A stretch of 64,000 nucleotides of DNA. It comes from CAZNNH01 sp964574335 (GTDB taxonomy: Bacteria > Acidobacteriota > Vicinamibacteria > Fen-336). The position numbers and the translations under genes are program-made. Location of the stretch: positions 37,458 to 101,457 of the forward strand of contig CAZNNH010000003.1 in assembly GCA_964574335.1 (NCBI GenBank). Direction: 5' to 3'. Shown piece by piece: positions 35,481-44,289 of this stretch. The notes beneath the pieces were generated by a model that was not told where the DNA came from, searched no databases, and saw only the letters and a list, made by a program, of their open reading frames with translations. The stretch's first letter is position 1; the number at the start of each line of letters is the position of its first letter.

Positions 35481-36578
35481 TCACACCCGCGAGAGGAAGC
35501 TCTCGATGGCGGGGCAGAAGCGCTCCATGTCCACCAGGAACGAGTCGTGGCCCTGCAGCGACGGAAGCACCGAGAACTCCACCTCGCGCCCGTGGCGCCT
35601 CAGGCCGTCGACGATCTCCTGCTGCTGCCACAGCGGGAACAGGAAGTCGCTCTCGACCCCGATCACCAGCGTGCGCTCGGCGCGGATCCAGCCGAGCCCC
35701 GCCTCCGACGTACCGCCGTGCTCGGCCACATCGAAGATGTCCATCGACCGCGACAGGTAGAGATAGCAGTTGGCGTCGAAGGTGCCCACGAACTTCTCGG
35801 CGTGGTGCTCGAGGTAGGCCTCGACCTCGAACTCCGGGTCGAACAGCCCCGCCTCGTCCGGGCGGACCTCGATCCGCTCGCGGCCGAACCGGCCCTGCCA
35901 CTCGCTGGCCGAGCGGTACGAGATGAGCCCCAGCTTGCGGGCCAGCCGGAGGCCGGTCCGGGGGGGCGCCTCGGACTCGTACTCCCCCGCCTTCCAGGCG
36001 GGATCGGACCGGATCGCCTCGCGCTGCAGGGAGCGGATCGCGATCGCGAACGGGGTGGAGCGGGTGGCCGCCGAGATGGTGACCAGCGCCCGGACCTCGT
36101 CCGGGAAGAGCAGCGCGTAGGCCAGCGCGCTCATCCCGCCGAGCGAAGGCCCGACCACCGCCCGCACCTGGTGGATCCCCAGCAGGCAGAGGGTCTGCCG
36201 TGCCGCGATGGCGATGTCCTCGATGGTCAGCACCGGGAAGCGCGGACCGTAGCGGATGCCGGTGCGCGGGTCAGGAGAGGCCGGACCGGTGGACCCGTGG
36301 CAGCTCCCGAGGGAGTTGACGCAGACCACGAAGAAGCGGTCGGTGTCGATGGCCTGCTCGGGCCCCACCATCTGCTCCCACCACCCCGGCGACGGGTCCT
36401 CGGCCGACGAGGCGACGTGAGCGCCCGGTGACAGGCCAGGGAGGATCAGCACCACGTTGTCGCGGGCTGGGGTGAGCCGACCCCAGGTCTCGTAGGCGAT
36501 CTGCACGTCGGACAGCACGCCACCGCGCCACATCCGGAACGGCTTCGGGAACCAGACGATCTTGCGCGCGTCGTGCAT
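35481..36578 (-). CDS. MetX-family O-acyltransferase (homoserine or serine)
   Basis: A protein of about 365 residues with the MetX alpha/beta-hydrolase fold. IAYETWGRLTPARDN and NVVLILPGLSPGAHV open it. The nucleophile Ser lies in VVGPSLGGMSALAYA near residue 160. The acid and His lie in LVIGVESDFLFP and LPSLQGHDSFLVD. The substrate loop reads NSLGSCHGSTGPASP. The true homoserine acetyltransferases I recall have GTTGP here, while GSTGPAS is nearer the serine O-succinyltransferase-like group, so methionine versus cysteine precursor synthesis is open. The ATG is chosen by homology; an in-frame GTG at 36614 is possible. No SAM riboswitch lies upstream. Confidence 0.82.
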   Translation of the reverse strand: MHDARKIVWFPKPFRMWRGGVLSDVQIAYETWGRLTPARDNVVLILPGLSPGAHVASSAEDPSPGWWEQMVGPEQAIDTDRFFVVCVNSLGSCHGSTGPASPDPRTGIRYGPRFPVLTIEDIAIAARQTLCLLGIHQVRAVVGPSLGGMSALAYALLFPDEVRALVTISAATRSTPFAIAIRSLQREAIRSDPAWKAGEYESEAPPRTGLRLARKLGLISYRSASEWQGRFGRERIEVRPDEAGLFDPEFEVEAYLEHHAEKFVGTFDANCYLYLSRSMDIFDVAEHGGTSEAGLGWIRAERTLVIGVESDFLFPLWQQQEIVDGLRRHGREVEFSVLPSLQGHDSFLVDMERFCPAIESFLSRV

Positions 36579-36667
36579 GGTGGAGTTTCGGGCGGTAGGG
36601 ACGGCGACCGCCACCTTCGGTCGACGGTATCACATCGGCCCGGGCCGACGCGTGCCCGGGCGCCCGC

Positions 36668-39237
36668 TCACTTCCAGACGACCCGGCTGCGGATGAGCTC
36701 CCCGTGGGTCGTCTTCACGGTGACGTCGAGCTGCCACGCCTGGGTCCCCTCGCTCCACTCGTCGGAGACGTCCTCGAGGAAGGTGCGCGCGCCCGGTGCC
36801 AGCCGCTCGGTGATGGTCAGGTTGCGCGCCGTGGGCACGCCGTCCTTGGTGACCACGATGCTGACCAGCGAGATCTCGAGCTCCTTCCGCCCATCGTTCG
36901 TGAGATAGACCCGGGCGCTGTAGCGGTCGCCCACCCGCGGCGAGACCGGCGAGATCTCGAAGTCGATGTGCGCGGAGAGATCCGCCTCGTCGGAGCCGCT
37001 CGGCTTCTTGCCGTCCCGGCCGGCCACCACCGTCGCCGACTCCTGGAACCGGCGGCTGGCCATCTCGCGGGCCGCCAACGTCCGCGCCTTGCCCTGGAGC
37101 GCCTCGGCATTGTCCGGCTCCCGGCCGAGGACGGCGTCGTAGTAGGCGACGGCATCGTCCCAGCGCTCCCCCATCCGGGCCAGCTCGGCTTGATTGAGGA
37201 GCTGGGCGACCCCGACGGGGGCCCCCCCGGAGCCCGCCCGCGCCGCAGCCGGCGTCGGCTTCGGCGTGGCCACGCTCACCGGAGGGGGCGGGGTGGCGGC
37301 CGGCGGGGCGACCGCCTGCGTCGACGGTGGCGGGGCCTCGGCGACTGTGGTCGGGGGCGAGACCTCCGGGGCTGCGGCCTGGGCCGGGCGGTCGGGCTCC
37401 GGCGGGGCTGGGCGTGCCGCCTCGACCTCGTCCGTCGGGGTCGCCCGGGCCGCCTCTTCGGTAGCGAGGAGGGAGGGCGTGGAGACGGGCGTTGCCGAGG
37501 GTCCCGGTTCGGCCCGGGGCGACGCCTCAGGCGCGGCCGCCACGGTCACCGGCGGGGCGCTGCCAGGCCGCAGCAGGTGGGCCAGCATCAGGTAGCCACC
37601 GCCGCCGGCCAGCAGCGCGCCGATGACGAAGAGGGCCACGTGTCGGAGACCGAACCCTCCAGGCGACGCGACCACAGGGAGCGGGGCGGCAACCGGTGGC
37701 GGCGGCTCTTCGGACCCGGCCTGCGCGGCCGCGTCCGTGGCGGCCCCCGGGAACAACATCTCTTCGAGGCCCGCGCCCTCGCCGCGGGGCGCCGGCTCCC
37801 GAAGCGGCGATGCCGGCCCGGGCCCCGGCTCCACCTCGACCTTGGCCACGGCCTCGGATGGCGTGGCCGGCTCGGGAACCTCGAGCTCGACGGCCCAATC
37901 GTCCGAGCCGGCGGGCTCCGGCCCGACCTTCTCCTCCGCCGGCAGCTCGGCAGGCGGCGGCTCCACCTCCACGGCCGGCTGCAGTGCCGGAGCCACCTCC
38001 GGTGGCTCCGGCGCTTCTTCGACGCGGACCGTCTCACGCTCGCTATCGGGCTCGGGCCGTCGCGGCGGAGGCGGTGCCTGGATCGGCTCGGCCGGCTCTT
38101 CCGCCTCCTCCTCGCGCTTCGTGGGCAGCGGCGGAGGCATCGCCTCCGGCTCCTCGACCGGCTCCAGGCGAGGCGCCGTGACCTCGTGCGAGACCGCCTC
38201 GATCGGAATCGGCGGTGCCGGTTCCTCGCCCGCGACCGGCAGCGCGGGCGGCTCCATCTTCACCTCCTCGGTCAGCTCGACGGGGGCCTCCGGTAGCGGC
38301 TCGGCATCGGCGGCCTCTGCCTCTGCCTCTGCCTCTGCCTCTGCCTCTGCCTCTGCCTCCTCTGCCTCCTCTGCCTCCTCTGCCTCCTCTGCCTCCTCTG
38401 CCTCNNNNNNNNNNNNNNNNNNNNNNNNNNNNNNNNNNNNNNNNNNNNNNNNNNNNNNNNNNNNNNNNNNNNNNNNNNNNNNNNNNNNNNNNNNNNNNNN
38501 NNNNCTGCCTCCTCTGCCTCCTCTGCCTCCTCTGCCTCCTCTGCCTCCTCTGCCTCCTCTGCCTCCTCCTCTGCCTCCGCCGCAGCCTCCGCCTCTGCCT
38601 CTGCCTCCGGCCTCCCGGGCAGCGGAGGAGGTGTGACCGGCTTGGGAACCGACGCCGCGCCCACGCTCTCCACCGGCTCCTCGCCGGGGCCCTCCGGCTC
38701 CCCCGCGACCTCCTCGGACTCGCGGTAGAGGCCCACCACCACGTCGGCCGGCCGCACCACGCGCCCGTCGATGGCCAGGCCTTCTCGGAGCTGCTCCAGC
38801 ACTTGGCCATGCTCCGAGGCGGAGCTCACCCGACGCGTCGAAACGACCCGGCTGTCGCGCGAGTTGTACGGCCCGGGCGTCACCTGGAGCGACTCGAGCC
38901 CCTCCTCTTCGGCGGCGCGCCAGAGCTGGCTACGAACCAGGCCCAGACCGTCGATGACGGCGTGGTCGGCCTCGGACAGCCGCTCGGCGGCGATCGCCCG
39001 ATCCAGCTCCTCGAGCACGGCGATCGACGCGAACAGCAGGCGCTCGCGCTGGGCGGCGTGCCGTCTCTCGACCTTGTCGGCAACCCGTTCGCGGTAGCCG
39101 TCATTGGCCCGCTTGAGATGCGCGTGGGCCCGCTGCACGCGCAGAAGGCGTCGCTCCGCCTGCGCGATACGCCGGCGGTACGCCTGAAGGATGCGGCTCG
39201 GCTTGTCGTTGCGGACGTCTTCCCCCGGTCGCGCCAT
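36668..39237 (-). CDS. GrpE-like domain protein with Glu/Ala repeat, Pro-rich linker, TM and TPR-like C-terminus (spans assembly gap)
   Basis: The N-terminal part (from MARPGEDVRND) has a coiled coil (about 15-75) and a GrpE-like head: VLEELDRAI, RSQLWRAAEEEGLESL, ILxQLREGLAIDGRVVRPADVVVGL. A Glu/Ala microsatellite follows, interrupted by 100 N (38405-38504). On the far side the same EEA reading register continues into a long Pro/Glu/Ala linker. Then come one membrane helix (VALFVIGALLAGGGGYLML), another Pro/Ala linker, a single TPR-like unit (GERWDDAVAYYDAVLGREPDNAEAL) and a beta-sandwich end (VGDRYSARVYLTNDG). Both flanks keep the register, so I infer one gene; two genes cannot be fully excluded. 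No typical grpE location (no dnaK nearby). Confidence 0.6.
38315..38609. repeat. coding microsatellite around a 100-base assembly gap
   Basis: Six- and nine-base units (plus strand CTCTGC and CTCTGCCTC) run from 38315 to the N run and from 38505 to about 38609. On the minus strand they code Glu-Ala and Glu-Ala-Glu. The 38405-38504 N block is a placeholder of standard length and not a measured distance, so the true copy number is unknown. Confidence 0.9.
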
Positions 39238-39337
39238 CTCGGTCGCTGGCCCACGGCGAGAATCGCTCCCCCGCCCGCCGAAGACTACGCCGCGGGCGCC
39301 CGCCAGGTCAACCGACCGGTCGAACTGGCTGCTTGCT

Positions 39338-39490
39338 GCAAGCGCTTTCCAGACTCCAGGCTCGACGTCCATCAAGCGCCCATCATCAGGAGGTCCCTAC
39401 CAGCCGGCAGTTGCGCCGAGTGACGGACGGCTTGACAAGGCCTCACCCTCTCTGCGATCCTTCGCGGGCCCGGATGCGGCAAACGCTTGC
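39338..39490 (+). promoter_or_regulatory. two LacI-type operator candidates upstream of lacI-like gene
   Basis: GCAAGCGCTTTC (39338-39349) and GCAAACGCTTGC (39479-39490) have the central CG and GCAAR/YTTGC-like arms of LacI/GalR operators, with centres 141 bases apart. The second lies 4 bases before the regulator ATG. A perfect -35 TTGACA lies between them at 39432-39437, but the matching -10 (CGATCC) is poor. Autoregulation by looping is plausible. Confidence 0.5.
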
Positions 39491-39494
39491 AGGC

Positions 39495-40556
39495 ATGGCT
39501 TCCCCCACCACCCTCGAAGACGTCGCCCGTCACGCCGGCGTCTCCGCCGCCACGGTCTCGCGAGCGCTGACTGGCAGCCGGAACGTGCGGCCCGAGACCC
39601 GCGCCCGCGTGGTCGAGGCCGCCGAGACCCTGGGCTATCGCCCGGACCTCCACGCCCGGACCCTGGCCCGGGGCCAGAGCCACACCCTGGGCATGATCGT
39701 CTCCAACCTGAGGAACCCGTTCTTCCTCGACGTCTTTCAGGCGCTGGAGACCGCGGCGCACCGCCGTGGCTTCGAGCTGATGGTGGCCAACACCGACTAC
39801 CGCCCGGACCAGCTCTCGAGCAGCGTCCACACGATGCTGGGACGAAGGCTGGCCGGCCTGGCCGTGATCGTCTCCGAGATGGACGAGGGCCTCTTGTCCC
39901 AGATCGAGGGCCTGCCGATCCCGGTGGTCCTCTACGACGTCGGCCTGGCTTCCCCCCACGCCACCCGCATCAAGACCGACTATGCGCGCGGGACACGCCG
40001 GGTGGTCGAGTACCTCCACACCCTCGGCCACCGGCGTCTGGCCTTCGTGGGCCATCACCCCGGCCTGGAGCCGCTCGGCGCCCGACACCAGGCGTTCCTG
40101 GCCGCCGTCGAGCGCTGCGGCCCCGAGGTCCAGTTCGCCATGGCGGCCGACGAGGACAGCCCGGCAGGCGGCCTGGCCGCCACCCAGCACCTGCTGGCCT
40201 CGGGGTGTCACCCCACCGCCGTCGTCTGCGTCAACGACTTCATGGCCCTCGGCGTGATGAAGGCGCTGCGCGAGGCCGGCCGACGGATCCCCGAGGAGGT
40301 GTCCGTCGTCGGCTTCGACAACATCGGGCTGGCCGAGTTCGCGAGCCCGCCCTTGACGACGGTCAACGTCCCCCGCCAGCGGATCGGGCGCCTGGTGGCC
40401 GAGGCGCTGATCCCCGACGGCGACGGCTCGCCGCTGTGGGGACGGGAGGTTCGTATCGAGCCCGAGCTGATCGTCCGCGACTCCACCGGCCCGCCACCCG
40501 GCGGCCCCAAGCCGCGGCCAACGAACTCATTGATGAGAAACGGAGGTTCGTCATGA
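39495..40556 (+). CDS. LacI-family transcriptional regulator
   Basis: A 353-residue repressor. The N-terminal HTH is TLEDVARHAGVSAATVSRAL (about 6-25), with the hinge helix after YRPDLHARTLARG. The periplasmic-binding-like effector domain starts TLGMIVSNLRNPFF near residue 60 and includes VVGFDNIGLAEFASPPLTTV near 275. It probably senses a pentose or related sugar and controls the isomerase that overlaps its 3' end (ATGA) and perhaps the divergent operon. Start chosen at the ATG that begins the HTH; a weak upstream ATG is in frame. Confidence 0.93.
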   Translation: MASPTTLEDVARHAGVSAATVSRALTGSRNVRPETRARVVEAAETLGYRPDLHARTLARGQSHTLGMIVSNLRNPFFLDVFQALETAAHRRGFELMVANTDYRPDQLSSSVHTMLGRRLAGLAVIVSEMDEGLLSQIEGLPIPVVLYDVGLASPHATRIKTDYARGTRRVVEYLHTLGHRRLAFVGHHPGLEPLGARHQAFLAAVERCGPEVQFAMAADEDSPAGGLAATQHLLASGCHPTAVVCVNDFMALGVMKALREAGRRIPEEVSVVGFDNIGLAEFASPPLTTVNVPRQRIGRLVAEALIPDGDGSPLWGREVRIEPELIVRDSTGPPPGGPKPRPTNSLMRNGGSS

Positions 40557-42020
40557 CAACCCTGGGCGTGATCGTCGGCAACCGCAACTTCTTCCCGGAC
40601 CATCTGTGCGAGTCGGGGCGGAAGACCGTGCTCGAGGTCCTCGAGCGCGAGGGGATCCGGGCCGTCATCCCACCGAAGGAGGCCACCAACTGCGGCGCCG
40701 TCGAGACCCTGGCCGAGGCCCGGCTGTGTGCCGAGCATTTCAAGAAGCACCGCGAGGAGATCGACGGCGTGCTGGTCACGCTCCCCAACTTCGGCGACGA
40801 GCGGGCCGTCGCCAACACGCTGCGCTTCTCCGGGCTGGACGTGCCGGTGCTGCTCCACGCCTTCGGCGACGTGGCGGGCAAGATGACCATCAAGGACCGG
40901 CGCGACAGCTTCTGCGGGAAGATGTCGGCGGCCAACAACCTGCGCCAGTACGGGATCAAGTACTCGCTGACCCGCCTCCACACCGTGGACCCCGAGTCCG
41001 AGGACTTCCGGGCCGACCTGCGGCGCTTCGCCTCGACCTGCGCCGTGGTGGGCGGCCTGCGCGGCGCCCGGGTGGGCGTGATCGGAGCGCGTCCGGCCGC
41101 CTTCAACACGGTGCGCTTCAGCGAGAAGCTGCTGGAGAGGAGCGGCATCTCGGTCGAGTCCCTGGACCTGTCGGAGGTACTGGGCTGGATCGCCAAGATG
41201 GGAGACCAGGACCCCGCGGTGAAGGCCAAGGTCGAGGAAGAAGATCAGCGAAAGCGTTGAACCGGGAAGACAGNNNNNNNNNNCCAAGGTCGAGGAGATC
41301 CAGGGCTACACCGAGGTCAAGGGGATCCCCACCCAGCCGGTGGTGAAGATGGCCAAGCTGGGGGTCGCCATCGACGACTGGATGCGGAAGCACGAGCTGG
41401 TGGCCACCGCCATCCAGTGCTGGACCTCGATGGAGGAGTTCTACGGGGTGGTCCCCTGCATGGTGATGAGCATGATGTCGAACAAGCTGCTGCCCAGCGC
41501 CTGTGAGACCGACATCGCCGGCATGGTGGGGATGCTGGCCCTGACCCGGGCCTCCGACAGGCCGTCAGCGATCCTGGACTGGAACAACAACTACGGCCAG
41601 GACCCGGACAAGGGCGTGGTCTTCCACTGCTCCAACCTCCCCAAGGCCTTCTTCGGCGACAACGCCCACAAGATGGACTACCAGGAGATCATCGCCGGCA
41701 GCGTGGGCAAGGACAACACCTTCGGGACCATCGTGGGCCGGGTGCCACCGGGCCCCTTCACCTACTGCCGGGTCTCCACCGACGACGAGAGCGGCCGGAT
41801 CCGGTCCTACCTCGGCCAGGGCCGTTTCACTGGCGACCCACTGGAGACCTTCGGCGGCTTCGGCGTCTTCGAGATCCCGCGCCTGCAGGCGCTGCTCCAG
41901 CACATCTGCGAGAACGGCTACGAGCACCACGTGGCCGCCAACCTCTCCGAGGTCGCCGACGCCGTCGACGAGGCGCTGTCGAAGTACCTGGGCTGGGACG
42001 TCTACCACCACCGCGCCTGA
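40553..42020 (+). CDS. L-fucose/L-arabinose isomerase family protein (split by assembly artefact)
   Basis: As written, the frame ends early at 41260. A 13-base duplicate (41226-41238 and 41284-41296) shows that the sequence at 41239-41296 does not belong. If it is removed the two parts join in one frame of 470 codons. The product (about 469 residues) starts LGVIVGNRNFFPDHLCESG, with ATNCGAVETLAEA near 45, VTLPNFGDERAVA near 75, and GVVPCMVMSMMSNKLLPSACETDI in the C-terminal catalytic region. It should interconvert an aldose and ketose with a divalent metal. GGAGG lies 6 bases before the ATG. It is coupled to lacI (ATGA). The isomerised sugar is not determined. Confidence 0.85.
41239..41296. 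other. scaffolding artefact with 10-N gap inside the isomerase gene
   Basis: CCAAGGTCGAGGA occurs at 41226-41238 and again at 41284-41296. Between them are 35 bases of unrelated sequence and 10 N (41274-41283). Removing 58 bases restores an uninterrupted frame. The 35-base insert (AGATCAGCGAAAGCG...) has loose similarity to a corrupted sequencing adapter, but I cannot confirm that. Confidence 0.8.
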
Positions 42021-42041
42021 GAAGAAACGGGGGAAGAAACG

Positions 42042-42086
42042 GGGGACACAATACGGATTGTTACAACCCACCCGTATTGTGTCCCC
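42042..42086. repeat. 15-bp perfect inverted repeat, REP-like
   Basis: GGGGACACAATACGG (42042-42056) and CCGTATTGTGTCCCC (42072-42086) form a perfect stem with a 15-base loop. Just before it the 12-mer GAAGAAACGGGG is tandemly duplicated (42021-42044). The stem could also act as a terminator for the isomerase gene. Similar GGGGACACAATAC motifs occur near REP-associated transposases in other bacteria, from memory. Confidence 0.7.
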
Positions 42087-42125
42087 GGGCTCGTCCTGCG
42101 CTCCCTGGCCGGGAGCCTTGATCCC

Positions 42126-42213
42126 GCGATGTCGGAAGCCTCCGGGTCCGGGGGATCGGGGGGCGGGAGCCCCCCGCTCGATAGCGGCGACCGAATCTCA
42201 CTTCGGGCGCCGC
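42126..42213. repeat. three-hairpin intergenic repeat, copy A
   Basis: A run of three hairpins: GGGGGGC-GGGA-GCCCCCC (42158-42175), CCGCT-CGAT-AGCGG overlapping its end, and GCGGCGACCGAA / TTCGGGCGCCGC (42184-42195, 42202-42213). It shares the lead-in CGCGATGT-GGAAG with copy B1 at 54706. It lies between the isomerase and the sugar-nucleotide dehydrogenase genes. Confidence 0.75.
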
Positions 42214-42247
42214 GTACGACAAAGTCAAAAGTCTAGACCTGACCCCA

Positions 42248-43576
42248 CTAGGCTTTGATGACGTTGGGGCGGGGATCGCGGTAAACGCCGCGGGTGTCGA
42301 CGATCAGGCGGGCGGAGTCGGCCACCATCGCGTAGTCGACGGCGGTGTGGTCGGTGGCGACCAGCACCGCGTCGACCGAGGCCAGCCGCTCCGGGGTGAG
42401 AGGCTGCGACTCCAGGCGGGGCAGGTCGGGCCAGGAACGCATCGGCGGGGCCACCTGGATGTGCGGGTCGTGGTAGCTCACCTCGGCCCCCCGCTGGCGC
42501 AGCAGCTCGATCAGCTCGAACGAGGGGCTCTCCCGCGGGTCGTCGATGTCCTTCTTGTAGGCCAGCCCCAGGACCAGCACCCGGGCGCCCTTGAGCGGCT
42601 TGCCCTGGGCGTTCAGCCCCTCCTGGAGCTTGTCGATCACGTAGCGCGGCATCGCCACGTTGACCTCGCCCGCCAGCTCGATGAAGCGGGTGGAGATCCC
42701 GTACTCGCGGGCCTTCCAGGTCAGGTAGAACGGGTCCAGCGGGATACAGTGGCCGCCCAGCCCGGGGCCGGGCGTGAACCTCATGAAGCCGAAGGGCTTG
42801 GTGGCCGCCGCGTCGAGCACGTCCCACACGTCGATGCCCATCCGGTCGTAGACCACCTTGAGCTCGTTGACCAGCGCGATGTTGACGCTGCGGAAGATGT
42901 TCTCGGTCAGCTTGGTGGCCTCGGCGACGCGGGCCGAGGGCACCGTGACCACGCGGTCCAGGGCCCGGGCATAGAGGGCGGCCGCCACCTCGGTGGCGTC
43001 CTTGTCGACGCCACCCACGATCTTGGGGATGGTGGCGGTGGAGAAGCCCTTGTTCCCCGGGTCCTCGCGCTCGGGCGAGAAGGCCAGGAAGAAGTCCCGC
43101 CCGCACCGGAGGTCCCCCGACTCCAGGATCCCCTTCAGCAGCTCGTCGGTGGTGCCGGGATACGTGGTCGACTCGAGCACCACCAGTTGCCCCGCGCGCA
43201 GGCGGCGCACGATCGCCTCGCCGGTGGTCACCACGTAGCGGAGGTCGGGCTCGCGCTGGCGGGTCAGCGGGGTGGGCACCGCCACCAGCAGGGCGTCCGG
43301 CTCCGAGAGGCGGTCGAACTCGGCGGTGGCCTCGAAGCGGCCGGATCGGCGCGCCTTCATCACCCGCTCGGCTCCCATGTGCATGATGTAGGTCTCGCCG
43401 CGCTCGAGGGCATCGATCTTCTTCGCGTCGATGTCGAAGCCGGTGACCCGGAGCCCCGCCCGCTCGACGAAGGTCAACGCCAGCGGAAGGCCCACGTACC
43501 CCATGCCGATGATGCCCACGTGGGCGGTGCCGTCCTCGATCCGCTGCAGCAGCCGCTCCTTGTGCGCGTGACTCAC
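42248..43576 (-). CDS. nucleotide sugar dehydrogenase (UDP-glucose/UDP-GlcNAc 6-dehydrogenase family)
   Basis: A 442-residue cytosolic oxidoreductase making a UDP-sugar acid in two NAD-dependent steps. The NAD motif is HVGIIGMGYVGLPLAL (about 19-34). The central FAFSPEREDPGNK (with LAFSPER) lies near 162. The catalytic Cys is in GPGLGGHCIPLDPFYL near 265. The C-terminal VLVLGLAYKKDIDDPRESP marks the last domain. The pattern fits the WbpA/UDP-GlcNAc dehydrogenase branch. Its start overlaps the AraD-type gene stop (ATGA), which links a polysaccharide enzyme to a sugar-catabolic operon; either pathway may share a sugar pool. Confidence 0.9.
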   Translation of the reverse strand: MSHAHKERLLQRIEDGTAHVGIIGMGYVGLPLALTFVERAGLRVTGFDIDAKKIDALERGETYIMHMGAERVMKARRSGRFEATAEFDRLSEPDALLVAVPTPLTRQREPDLRYVVTTGEAIVRRLRAGQLVVLESTTYPGTTDELLKGILESGDLRCGRDFFLAFSPEREDPGNKGFSTATIPKIVGGVDKDATEVAAALYARALDRVVTVPSARVAEATKLTENIFRSVNIALVNELKVVYDRMGIDVWDVLDAAATKPFGFMRFTPGPGLGGHCIPLDPFYLTWKAREYGISTRFIELAGEVNVAMPRYVIDKLQEGLNAQGKPLKGARVLVLGLAYKKDIDDPRESPSFELIELLRQRGAEVSYHDPHIQVAPPMRSWPDLPRLESQPLTPERLASVDAVLVATDHTAVDYAMVADSARLIVDTRGVYRDPRPNVIKA

Positions 43577-44289
43577 CGCTGCTTGTCTCCCTTCTGACCG
43601 TAGTAGGCGGTCTCACCGTGCTTGCGCCGGAAGTGCTTCTCCAGCACGTGATCGGGTAGCAGCGGAGGCTCCGGCGAGAGCGCCAGCGTAGAGAGCCCCA
43701 TCCGCGCCACCGCCTCGAGAGCGATGGCGTTGTCGACGGAGGCCTCGGCGCTCGAGCCCCAGGTGAACGGACCGTGGCCGCGGACCAGCACCGCCGGCAT
43801 CTCCGCCGCGGCCAGGTCTCGCGCGGCGAAGCAGCGAACGATCACCTTGCCGGTGTTGGCCTCGTAGTCCTGGGCCGTCTCCTCGGGGGTGAGCGGGTCG
43901 GTCACCGGGACCGCCCCGAAGAAGTGGTCGGCGTGGGTGGTCCCGAGGCAGGGGAGATCCCGTCCCGCCTGGGCCCAGACGGTGGCGTGCTGCGAGTGGG
44001 TGTGGGCCACGCCGCCGATCTCGGCGAAGGCCTGGTAGAGGTAGCGGTGGGTCGGGGTGTCGGAGGAAGGCTTGAGCTTCCCCTCCACGACCTCGCCGCT
44101 CTCCAGGCCGACCACCACGATGTCGTCCGGCTCGAGCGCGGCGTAGCCGACACCGCTCGGCTTGATCGCCAGGACGCCGGCCTCACGGTCGACGCCGCTG
44201 ACGTTGCCCCAGGTCAGCACCACTAGGCCGGCGTCCACCAGCCGGCGGTTGGCCTCCCAGACCTCCCGCTTCAGCCGCTCGTGCCCCAT
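43573..44289 (-). CDS. araD: AraD-type L-ribulose-5-phosphate 4-epimerase/class II aldolase
   Basis: A 238-residue zinc enzyme of the class II aldolase fold. WGNVSGVDREAGVLAIKPSG (about 27-46) holds the substrate loop. GGVAHTHSQHATVWAQAG near 93 gives two His ligands. LGTTHADHFFGAVPVT near 115 and RGHGPFTWG near 168 (third His) follow. The pattern is that of L-ribulose 5-phosphate 4-epimerase more than fuculose aldolase. It would convert the ribulokinase product to xylulose 5-phosphate. It starts at the ATG in TGATG, coupled to ribulokinase. The downstream dehydrogenase overlaps by 4 bp. Confidence 0.9.
   Translation of the reverse strand: MGHERLKREVWEANRRLVDAGLVVLTWGNVSGVDREAGVLAIKPSGVGYAALEPDDIVVVGLESGEVVEGKLKPSSDTPTHRYLYQAFAEIGGVAHTHSQHATVWAQAGRDLPCLGTTHADHFFGAVPVTDPLTPEETAQDYEANTGKVIVRCFAARDLAAAEMPAVLVRGHGPFTWGSSAEASVDNAIALEAVARMGLSTLALSPEPPLLPDHVLEKHFRRKHGETAYYGQKGDKQR

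Noticed and set aside
36704..38296. A plus-strand frame rich in Arg/Gly/Leu
   Set aside because: Shadow of the Pro/Glu/Ala-rich gene on the minus strand; no recognisable motif.
38315..38609. Regular repeats that could look like a CRISPR array
   Set aside because: The units are 6-9 bases, in frame with a protein, and have no spacers.
39432..39460. Promoter for lacI from the perfect TTGACA
   Set aside because: The -10 at 16-18 bases is poor (GCGATC or CGATCC). Mentioned under the operators only.
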